In this document: positions 28,381 to 35,877 of the stretch, in pieces | Numbering within the stretch: the first letter of the stretch is position 1 | Layout of the letters: each line of letters begins with the position of its first letter | Source of the DNA: Methanobacteriales archaeon HGW-Methanobacteriales-1 | Lineage (GTDB): Archaea > Methanobacteriota > Methanobacteria > Methanobacteriales > Methanobacteriaceae | Assembly: GCA_002839705.1 (NCBI GenBank) | Contig: PGYO01000013.1 | Span: 1-55,017, forward strand | DNA length: 55,017 bases | Direction of reading: 5' to 3' | Program-made: the position numbers and the translations under genes | Notes under the pieces: generated by a model | What the model saw: the letters and a program-made list of their open reading frames with translations, nothing else | The model's database searches: none | What the model was told of the DNA's origin: nothing

Positions 28381-29190
28381 ATGAATAAAACCTTTAATTC
28401 AGATATATGTTCTAAATGCGGTAATTGTGCACTTAATTGTCCTATGGGATTAATTGAAATGGTGGATTATCCTCAAATACCAGGATCCGAAGCTTTCTGT
28501 AATCAATGCGGGCATTGTGAAGCAATTTGTCCTGGGGGTGCTATAAAATTGGACAGTCTTTCAATAGGGGAAGTTGAAGATGATAAAGGGGAGATGAATA
28601 TTTCTCCAGAACAAATGGGATTTCATATGAAGTTTCGCAGATCAATCCGTAATTATGATAGTAAACCTGTGGAAAATAAAAAACTGGAGGAAATATTTGA
28701 TATTGTTAGATATGCACCCTCTGCAGGCAATGGCCAGCCTTTAGAATGGATTATATTCACGAAACCCAAGCAGATTAAAGAAATTGCTGGAAATGCTGTG
28801 GAATGGATGAGGGAAATGTCAAAACAAGACTCGCCTCTCAATGACATGATACCTTTCGCTTCCATGGTAAAAGCATGGGATAATGGAATGGATCCTATCC
28901 TAAGAGATGCACCCTGTCTGGTAGTGGCACACGCTCATGAAGACAATGCAATGGCTTACACTGATGGAGTGATCGCATTAACCCACTTGGATTTAGCGCT
29001 ACCTTCCTTTGGTATGGGTGGTTGCTGGGCAGGACTTCTTAACATAGCATACAATCAACATCCTCCCTTAAAAGAGATGCTGGGAATTCCTCCGGAAAAT
29101 GTCATGATCTATCCATTTATGGTGGGATATCCTGAATATAAATACCAGAGAATTCCTGGAAGAAATGAAGTACAGGTTACCTGGAAATAG
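28381..29190 (+). CDS. Ferredoxin-nitroreductase fusion protein
   Basis: About 269 residues. Two [4Fe-4S] clusters at the N-terminus (CSKCGNCALNCP and CNQCGHCEAICP), then a nitroreductase FMN domain (FRRSIRNYDSKPV, APSAGNGQPLEWIIF, and GMGGCWAGLL). An ATG at 28345 is in frame, but AAAGGAGTG just before 28381 marks the real start. It probably passes electrons from a low-potential carrier to an FMN-bound substrate in the cytoplasm. It heads a cluster with a flavin reductase and a small alpha/beta protein, opposite a MarR regulator, suggesting a response to oxidants or toxic compounds. Substrate unknown. Confidence 0.9.
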   Translation: MNKTFNSDICSKCGNCALNCPMGLIEMVDYPQIPGSEAFCNQCGHCEAICPGGAIKLDSLSIGEVEDDKGEMNISPEQMGFHMKFRRSIRNYDSKPVENKKLEEIFDIVRYAPSAGNGQPLEWIIFTKPKQIKEIAGNAVEWMREMSKQDSPLNDMIPFASMVKAWDNGMDPILRDAPCLVVAHAHEDNAMAYTDGVIALTHLDLALPSFGMGGCWAGLLNIAYNQHPPLKEMLGIPPENVMIYPFMVGYPEYKYQRIPGRNEVQVTWK

Positions 29191-29276
29191 GTTTAGGAGA
29201 GTAATTCTTCTTAATAAATCATATTTTATTTAGATTACAAATATAGTTGCAGAAATGTTTATAATGAGGTTAAAAT

Positions 29277-29834
29277 ATGGAAAAGAAAAAACTGAGCAAC
29301 GATGTTTTCATGTATCCCATGCCAGTGGCGCTTTTAGGCACTAAAATGGGAGATAAATCTAATTTCATGGCTTTGGGATGGGTAACCAGATTAAATGGTA
29401 ATCCTCCACTTCTAGGAATTGGTGTAAACCGAGTTCACCATACCGATCAACTTCTGAGGGAAAATAGGAAGTTCAGTATTAACTTTCCGCCAGCAGACTT
29501 GATAGAAAAGGTTGATTTTTGTGGAATAGCTTCTGGAAAAGATACTGATAAATCAGATTTATTTAATGTGTATTATGGGGACTTTGATGTTCCTTTGATT
29601 GAGGAATGTTCTCTTTCCATAGAATGTCTTCTAAGAGATATTTATGAAATGGAGACTCATGATTTATTTATCGGTGAAATAGTAGCTGCCTACTCGGAAG
29701 AAAAATATATGAGTGATGGAAAACTGGATATGGCTAAAATGGATCCTTTACTTTTGACTATGCCGGATAATAATTACTGGAAAGTAGGGGAGAAGGCAGG
29801 TAAGGCCTGGAGTATAGGGAGGGCACTGAAATAA
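29277..29834 (+). CDS. Flavin reductase-like FMN-binding protein
   Basis: 185 residues of the flavoredoxin/flavin reductase split-barrel family: MYPMPVALLGTK, FMALGWVTRLNGNPPLLGIGV and FSINFPPADL are typical FMN-binding segments. ATG 29277 follows GAGGT. Members either carry electrons as flavoredoxins or reduce free flavin. It is 86 bases after the ferredoxin-nitroreductase gene and likely part of the same MarR-controlled unit. Confidence 0.88.
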   Translation: MEKKKLSNDVFMYPMPVALLGTKMGDKSNFMALGWVTRLNGNPPLLGIGVNRVHHTDQLLRENRKFSINFPPADLIEKVDFCGIASGKDTDKSDLFNVYYGDFDVPLIEECSLSIECLLRDIYEMETHDLFIGEIVAAYSEEKYMSDGKLDMAKMDPLLLTMPDNNYWKVGEKAGKAWSIGRALK

Positions 29835-29899
29835 TTTTGAGTTGGCTTTCTGATATTAAAATTTTATATTTTTAATATTTTTAAAATTTAGGGGATGAT

Positions 29900-30196
29900 A
29901 TGATGCAGATTTTGGCAATAGATAAATTTTTACCGGGTACCACCATGGATAATGTTGAACCTCACCTCAAAGAGGAAATGGTGGTTACATGGGGCCATTA
30001 TAAACAGGGAAAAATCAGAGAATTGTATTTCAGACAGGATACTCCCGGCGTGGTGCTAATGATGGAGTGCTCTTCCTTAGAAGAAGCCCGGGAATTAATT
30101 GATGAACTACCTCTGGTTAAGGCGAGTTTAATAGAGTTCGAACTCATTCCTCTGGGCCCTTTTGAACCTTTGGAGGCACTTTTTAAATCACCTTAA
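29900..30196 (+). CDS. Small ferredoxin-fold protein (muconolactone isomerase/YCII-like)
   Basis: 98 residues with a beta-alpha-beta pattern and a mid-region WGHYKQGKIRELYFRQDTPGVVLMMECSSLEEARELIDELPL, typical of dimeric alpha/beta-barrel proteins. GGGGATG is the ribosome site; the start is ATG 29900 or 29903. No catalytic residues can be assigned. It is last in the cluster with the nitroreductase and flavin reductase, so it may act on the same compound or sense it. Confidence 0.75.
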   Translation: MMQILAIDKFLPGTTMDNVEPHLKEEMVVTWGHYKQGKIRELYFRQDTPGVVLMMECSSLEEARELIDELPLVKASLIEFELIPLGPFEPLEALFKSP

Positions 30197-30338
30197 TTTA
30201 TTTCTTTTATTTTCATTTATCTGAAAAATTTGAATTGATTTTTTTAATTTGTTGAAATCTATTTTCATATAATTTAATTTTATGAGAAAACTTATGCTTA
30301 TCTTAATTATATATATAATAAAGCAATTAATTTTAATT

Positions 30339-30360
30339 TAATCTAATCTAATCTAATCAA
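30339..30360 (+). repeat. Short ATCTA tandem repeat
   Basis: Three ATCTA units followed by ATCAA lie just before the GTPase gene, in an AT-rich leader. Probably slippage; could be polymorphic between strains. Confidence 0.6.
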
Positions 30361-30379
30361 TTATTCAAGAAGTGATAAA

Positions 30380-31567
30380 ATGCTCCAAATCGCAGTAACC
30401 GGAAAACCAAACGTTGGAAAATCATCATTATTTAACTCAGCCACACTTTCTGAGGCCGAAGTGGCTGGATATCCATTCACCACCATAGATGCCAATAAAG
30501 CAGTCTCCCATGTGGATACTGAATGCCCATGTAAGAAATTAGAAGTAGAATGCAGTCCTAAAAATTCAAAATGTGAAGAAGGAGTACGATTAATACCTGT
30601 AGAATTAATTGATGTGGCGGGCCTGGTCCCAGGGGCCCATGAAGGCCGAGGATTAGGGAACAAATTTTTGGACGATCTTCGCCAGGCCAAAGTATTGATA
30701 CATGTTATAGATGCCTCAGGTTCCACAGATGAAGAGGGAAGACCAGTAGAAGCTGGCAGCTATGATCCTCTGGATGATGTCGATTTTCTAGATACGGAAG
30801 TAACTATGTGGTTGTACGCCATTGTGGAAAGGAACTGGGAGCGATTGGTCAGAAAAGCCATGTCTGAAAGGTTAGATATGGGTAAAGTACTGCACGAACA
30901 GCTTTCTGGAACAGGGATACTACTGGAAGACATATTAGAAGCCCGAAGAGAAATGGAAACAGATTACACCAGCTGGGAAAAAGAAGAACTGGTTGAATTT
31001 TTAGGAAAACTTCTTAAAATCGCCAAACCGACTATAATCGTGGCCAATAAAGCAGATCTACCAACATCAGCAGAGAATATCAAACGATTACAGGAAAAAT
31101 ATCCTCATGTAATTCCTGCCTCAGCTGAATCAGAAATGGCCCTCACCAGAGCGGCCCAAGCAGGACTTATAAGTTATCACTCAGGAGATGATGATTTCCA
31201 AATATTGGAAGCGGATAAACTTAGTGAAAACCAGAAAAAGGCCCTAGAATATATTCGAGCAAACGTTTTGAAAAAATACGGCAGTACTGGTGTTCAAAGA
31301 GCATTAAATGAAGCAGTATTTGATCTTCTGGACATGATAGTAGTTTATCCTGTGGAAGACGAACACAAACTCTGTGATCAGAAAGGAAATATTTTGCCTG
31401 ATGCCATATTGATTTCTAAAGGATCAAAACCAAGGGATATGGCCTATGTGATTCACACGGACATTGGGGAGAAGTTTTTACATGCGGTGGATGCCCGTAA
31501 GAATATGAGAGTGGGTAGTGATCATGAATTGGAAAATGGAGATATTATAAGCATTATTTGCCGATAA
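30380..31567 (+). CDS. YchF/OBG-family GTPase (archaeal type)
   Basis: A 395-residue TRAFAC-class GTPase. G1 GKPNVGKSS at residues 8-16, G2 and switch region [13 protein letters not shown]3 [27 protein letters not shown]4 NKAD near 223, and a C-terminal TGS domain (last 65 residues, [23 protein letters not shown]). Family members associate with ribosomes; the archaeal branch has a cysteine-containing insert ([10 protein letters not shown]) after the switch, seen here. Role in translation or stress is inferred. The weak AAGTGAT serves as ribosome site. Confidence 0.92.
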   Translation: MLQIAVTGKPNVGKSSLFNSATLSEAEVAGYPFTTIDANKAVSHVDTECPCKKLEVECSPKNSKCEEGVRLIPVELIDVAGLVPGAHEGRGLGNKFLDDLRQAKVLIHVIDASGSTDEEGRPVEAGSYDPLDDVDFLDTEVTMWLYAIVERNWERLVRKAMSERLDMGKVLHEQLSGTGILLEDILEARREMETDYTSWEKEELVEFLGKLLKIAKPTIIVANKADLPTSAENIKRLQEKYPHVIPASAESEMALTRAAQAGLISYHSGDDDFQILEADKLSENQKKALEYIRANVLKKYGSTGVQRALNEAVFDLLDMIVVYPVEDEHKLCDQKGNILPDAILISKGSKPRDMAYVIHTDIGEKFLHAVDARKNMRVGSDHELENGDIISIICR

Positions 31568-31713
31568 TGGGATATGATAACAAATGAATTGTATAAATAA
31601 TACGGAAATTCATTTTTGATTACAAGAAGTTAGGATCACATGATTTAAAATGAATTAATATTTAAGTGATGAATAAGTCTTGAATAAAAAAACTATTATT
31701 ATTAAGACGTTAA

Positions 31714-33051
31714 GTGTTGAAACTGGGAGCTGGTTATTTGATTTCTAATCTTAAATTATCTAAGGTATTTAAAATTTATTTAACTGGCTTGATAATTTCT
31801 TTTGTTTTTTTTAATTATTTATATTCTTATTTTCCTGATGGTATCAAACAAACCAATATAAATAGTGCATTATACCTACTCAGCTCATTAGTTCAAAGCG
31901 AAGCAGCAGTCCTTGGTATTGTTGTCACATTGAGTATTGTAGCTATTCAACTAACATCATCATCATATTCAACACGTATAATAGGACTTTTTAAAGAATC
32001 GACTAGTCTTTGGATACTGTTATTAATATATATAATTGCGATAATTTATGGTTTAGGAGTATTAAAATTTATTCTGCCTGTTGAAAATTGGTCTAATAAT
32101 GAATTCTTTATTTGGATTGCATATTTACTTGGAATATATGCTTTCAGTGCTTTGATACCCTATATATTAGATATACTTAATTTTATAGATCCCAAAACAA
32201 TTATTATTCTGTTATCTAATAAAATAACTAAAGAAAATATTTTATCTACAATTGTAGCTGATGATTATAATGTAAATTATAGGCCTAGTGATGGTCCTAT
32301 CCAACCTTTAAGTGATATGATGTTAAGTGCTTTGATGAAATATGATTATGGAACCCTTAAAGACTGTCTTAATTCTATTGAAAATTCATTTTTGAAATTA
32401 TTAAAAAACGAAAATTTGAGTTGTGATGAGGAGCTTGATATATCAAATCACCTTTTTCTACATCATATTTTAAGATTAGGTGGAACTGCTATAGATAAAC
32501 ATGATGAGGAATCAACATCATTAATCATTGAAAGCCTTTCAAGACTAGGTATAATGGGGGCAGAACTCAAATACTCATTTTTTTCAGGACAAGCAGCAAA
32601 TGCTATAGGAGAAATTGGTTTAAAAGCTGCAGCAGTAAATAATGAATATATTATAAATGTTTCGCAAACATATCTGGGTTTAATAGGAGAAAAAGCTGCT
32701 AAAAATGGACTTGAAGATACTATTGAGATGGTATTGCATTTTAATTTCATGATTTGCAAAATTGTATTGATTGAAAACTTATCTGAATCTAAAAATCAGG
32801 ATGATTTAATAATTTTTGAAGATGAAATGAACTCTAATTATCACTTAATCTTAAGTGCTTCGGTACTTATTGATTATATAGGAAAAATTGCACTAGAACA
32901 AAAAAATGAATCAATTTTAAGATCTATAATAAAAAATTTGAATTTGATTCAAAAGCTAAATAAAAAATTAAACTATACAAAAGATTTTGAGAGAATGGAA
33001 GAAATTATTGCAGAATCAATTCAAATGTATAGTAATGCTCTTAAAAATTAG
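31714..33051 (+). CDS. DUF2254-like membrane protein
   Basis: About 445 residues from GTG 31714 (no clear ribosome site; TTG 31717 or a later start is possible). Four hydrophobic helices lie in the first 150 residues, with the conserved SEAAVLGIVVTLSIVAIQLTSS stretch between helices 1 and 2 typical of DUF2254-type proteins. The remaining 290 residues are soluble and helical. Role unknown; the family is annotated only as predicted membrane protein. It opens a low-GC patch holding broken genes and a HEPN protein, so it may belong to an accessory or defence-linked insertion. Confidence 0.7.
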   Translation: MLKLGAGYLISNLKLSKVFKIYLTGLIISFVFFNYLYSYFPDGIKQTNINSALYLLSSLVQSEAAVLGIVVTLSIVAIQLTSSSYSTRIIGLFKESTSLWILLLIYIIAIIYGLGVLKFILPVENWSNNEFFIWIAYLLGIYAFSALIPYILDILNFIDPKTIIILLSNKITKENILSTIVADDYNVNYRPSDGPIQPLSDMMLSALMKYDYGTLKDCLNSIENSFLKLLKNENLSCDEELDISNHLFLHHILRLGGTAIDKHDEESTSLIIESLSRLGIMGAELKYSFFSGQAANAIGEIGLKAAAVNNEYIINVSQTYLGLIGEKAAKNGLEDTIEMVLHFNFMICKIVLIENLSESKNQDDLIIFEDEMNSNYHLILSASVLIDYIGKIALEQKNESILRSIIKNLNLIQKLNKKLNYTKDFERMEEIIAESIQMYSNALKN

Positions 33052-33064
33052 AATAATATATATT

Positions 33065-33770
33065 TAAAATATAAAATTAATAAAAATACTTTATAATTTT
33101 TCACACTGCTTTCTGGATAATATAAGTCTGGATATTTATCTTTTGGATATTTAGAAACAATTATATTATCAATCTCATAGACTAATTTGCAAATATCGAT
33201 AGTCGCATTATTAATAAAATTGATATCTAATTCATCTCTATTGTTTCAACCCAACCGTTATGAACTATTTTATGCAAAAGCTTTATAATAGGATCAAAGT
33301 CTATTTTTTTCGTTATAGAAACTTCTAATGATTTTTTAGTAATAGTCCTGTTATTTAATTTAAAATTTAATTCTTCAATTCGCTTTTCTGTTAATGAATA
33401 CCTCCCAATTCGCTTTAATTTCATATTAACCATATTCACAACATTTTTAAATTCTTCTTTAGAATCAACACTAACTAAAATTTTATCATTTATAATTTCA
33501 ATTGTGGGGTAAACTTTAGTTGGAAGTGGGTTCCCGTCTTTATCACATTTAAATGGACTTTTATTTTCTTTCTTTTACCTTTAATTTTATGAATAAACTT
33601 TTTATTTCGATTAACCAATTATTAACTAGCATGGAATCAACATTATATCCTAAATAATCATTACATTCTTTAAACACCCGATTTATAATTAATGAACATC
33701 CTAAACCTTCTGGAACTATATGTTCTCTAGTGAAAGTCTTCTTTTCATTTTTGCAGGTTATACATTTCAT
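33065..33770 (-). pseudogene. Broken HNH endonuclease gene
   Basis: From ATG 33770 the frame reads MKCITCKNEKKTFTREHIVPEGLG and FKECNDYLG, the HNH_5-type zinc-finger/His arrangement, then stops near 33561. A second minus-strand frame continues the protein from about 33575 to 33227 (KENKSPFKCDKDGNPLPTK ... HNGWVETIEMN), and a third from about 33238 to 33065 (ELDINFINNATIDICKLVYEID). Two indels thus break it. The first Cys of the CxxCN pair is Phe, another sign of decay. Probably a dead mobile or defence nuclease. Confidence 0.75.
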
Positions 33771-33895
33771 AATTTTACATCTTTTGTATTATTTTAAAAT
33801 ATAGGAACTTTAATTGATTATTAATATATTTAAAAAAAATTACATTCTGAGGTATAGGTTTATTATTGTAATATTAATTATAAATGATAATTTAA

Positions 33896-35359
33896 TTAAA
33901 ATACTTCTGTAAATTCTTTAAAACTTTTTATAGCTTCAAATGCTAGTTTTTCAAGGTCTTCAGCTATTTCAACACCATGCATTATATCATTTCTTTTTTT
34001 CCTAATTTTCGAAACTAATCTATTTAATTCTTTGATTTCTACTTTAGAAGGATCAATTTCATTACATTTCTTCAGAATTTGAAATGTTGAGGGAACATAA
34101 GGGAATATATCTTTATTTGAAACTGCTTGATTAAATAGATCTTCACTCAAATATTTTTTTAATTTGAAATTTTCATAAACTGGGCTTCCATTTAAGTAGT
34201 CCTCAACTTCTTTATCATCCCATGATTTTTTCAGCTTTTCTCTAGCTTTTATCATCAGAAAATTTTCAAAACATCCATTTATAGCATAAATAGCTTCTCT
34301 ATAATTTCTTCGAAGAAGAAAATCTTCGGCATCAAGCAATAAAATTTCCCATAATATAATTTCCTCTTTTCGCAAATATTTATCTAAATTATCAATGTTT
34401 AAATCACTTAACCAAGGAGGATTCGGTGAACAACGAATCAACTGATCCATATTAATCGGTATATTTCGGATAATATGATCTCCGGCCATGATTGTACTGG
34501 AAAATTCTGAAATCATGTTATAAAAAACAGTTTCAACCCAATAGTTGCCAGATATAATCCTATAACGTTCTATAAAATAATTTATAGCGTTAATAGCTTC
34601 TGAAAGAATATAAAGTATGCATTCTTTTTCGGAAAAAGTGCTGATTTTTATTCTTTTATTAGGATCAATGTATCTAAAAATAGTTAATTTTATTTTAGAT
34701 CTATTAGCGAGCCCGTATTTATCTTCCATGATCTCAGTAAAGTTTGGGCATTTTACAAATAACGGATTTTCAACGATTTCAACTTCTAGAGTATATTTAA
34801 TTCCATTTATTTCAAATTCGATAGGATATTTATCTTTGATGAATAGAGGTATTGGAAGTTCAAATTCTATTATGGTTTTTATATCTCCTTTTTCTATAGC
34901 ATCTAAAATAAGCTTATCGGACATTATTTCATTTTTTAATTGATCTAAACTAATTTTATCTAGTTTAGACAATAATAAATTATTAATATTTCTAGATTCA
35001 GCTAATTGATCTTTTGAATCTTCTTTTAAACCGATTTTCATTTTTAAATGTGATATCAATCTGTTTAGATTACATTTATTAAAAAAATTTTCATTTTTAT
35101 ATGATGATAAGCTTTTAGCTAGTTCTAAATGATGCAATGCCTTCTCAAATTCTTCATTGATGTACAAACTTCCTAAATTTCTATGAGCTACGTATAACTC
35201 ATTTTTAACTCTTTTTTGACCATTATTAGATAATTTATCATATATGATAAGCACTTGTTCAAGGCATTGTTTCTGAATATTTTCATCTTTAATTAATTCA
35301 GCATTTCTATTTTTATTCATTAAATCCTTAATTTGATGAATTAATGGCTTATCACTCAT
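33896..35359 (-). CDS. HEPN-type domain protein with N-terminal helical repeats
   Basis: 487 residues, no signal or membrane segment. The first 110 residues contain TPR-like helix pairs (LYVAHRNLGSLYINEEFEKALHHLELAKSL). The middle, about 170-260, has strands suited to a beta domain. The C-terminal 140 residues are helical and end in KKRNDIMHG, the R-x4-H signature (R456, H461) of HEPN ribonucleases, preceded by YREAIYAINGCFENFL. HEPN proteins often act as toxins or antiviral RNases. It starts at ATG 35359 after GAGGGAGAT. It sits beside a broken HNH nuclease in an accessory patch; no antitoxin such as an MNT nucleotidyltransferase is seen next to it. Confidence 0.6.
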   Translation of the reverse strand: MSDKPLIHQIKDLMNKNRNAELIKDENIQKQCLEQVLIIYDKLSNNGQKRVKNELYVAHRNLGSLYINEEFEKALHHLELAKSLSSYKNENFFNKCNLNRLISHLKMKIGLKEDSKDQLAESRNINNLLLSKLDKISLDQLKNEIMSDKLILDAIEKGDIKTIIEFELPIPLFIKDKYPIEFEINGIKYTLEVEIVENPLFVKCPNFTEIMEDKYGLANRSKIKLTIFRYIDPNKRIKISTFSEKECILYILSEAINAINYFIERYRIISGNYWVETVFYNMISEFSSTIMAGDHIIRNIPINMDQLIRCSPNPPWLSDLNIDNLDKYLRKEEIILWEILLLDAEDFLLRRNYREAIYAINGCFENFLMIKAREKLKKSWDDKEVEDYLNGSPVYENFKLKKYLSEDLFNQAVSNKDIFPYVPSTFQILKKCNEIDPSKVEIKELNRLVSKIRKKRNDIMHGVEIAEDLEKLAFEAIKSFKEFTEVF

Positions 35360-35877
35360 TTATCTCCCTCAATATTCATTTACTTGTTTAACTATTTAAT
35401 TATTATTTTCATTAATCATATTAACACTTCAAATTTATTGAATCTGCAAAAAAAATTTCTAATCCCCAATCTTCTCAATCAAACGAACCACATTACGGTC
35501 AAATCGCCTTGAACATCACCAGTGGCCAATCCAAATACCATATTCCAGTTGTGTTAGCCGGGAAAAATCATAATCGTTGATAAAGAAGAACATTAACATT
35601 TTTTGCAAGGTGCTGGTGTGTCCTCCTCTTCGGGCCACGGCTAGATGTTCTCCTACTTTCCAGTATAAGAATTATCGGTGGCAATGAAACATAATATAAT
35701 CTTTCTCATTATATTTCTCCCTAAAATTGCTTTAATAGATTTTCTGAGTGCTTCCATGTTTTATTAAACTATTGATATTAATAAATCATTCTTTATAGCT
35801 TCCTTAATTTTATATCTTACAAAAAACAAAAAAATAATAAATCTATATAAATAAAGAGGTACATTTCAAGTGTAACT
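35360..35877. other. Intergenic region with gene remnant and P-type ATPase promoter
   Basis: 518 bases with no intact gene. The minus strand of about 35463-35660 carries a decayed coding stretch (next entry). At 35843-35853 a TATA box (CTATATAAATA) lies about 25-30 bases before ATG 35878, so the ATPase transcript probably has almost no leader. Confidence 0.6.
35463..35660 (-). pseudogene. Decayed protein-coding remnant, family not recognised
   Basis: Minus-strand translation from about 35660 gives YWKVGEHLAVARRGGHTS and later INDYDFSRLTQLEYGIWIG, then a stop; a second frame ends with RRFDRNVVRLIEKIGD and a stop. Protein-like composition across two frames, higher GC than the flanks and no start codon suggest the 3' end of a lost gene. 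I cannot name the family. Confidence 0.45.
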
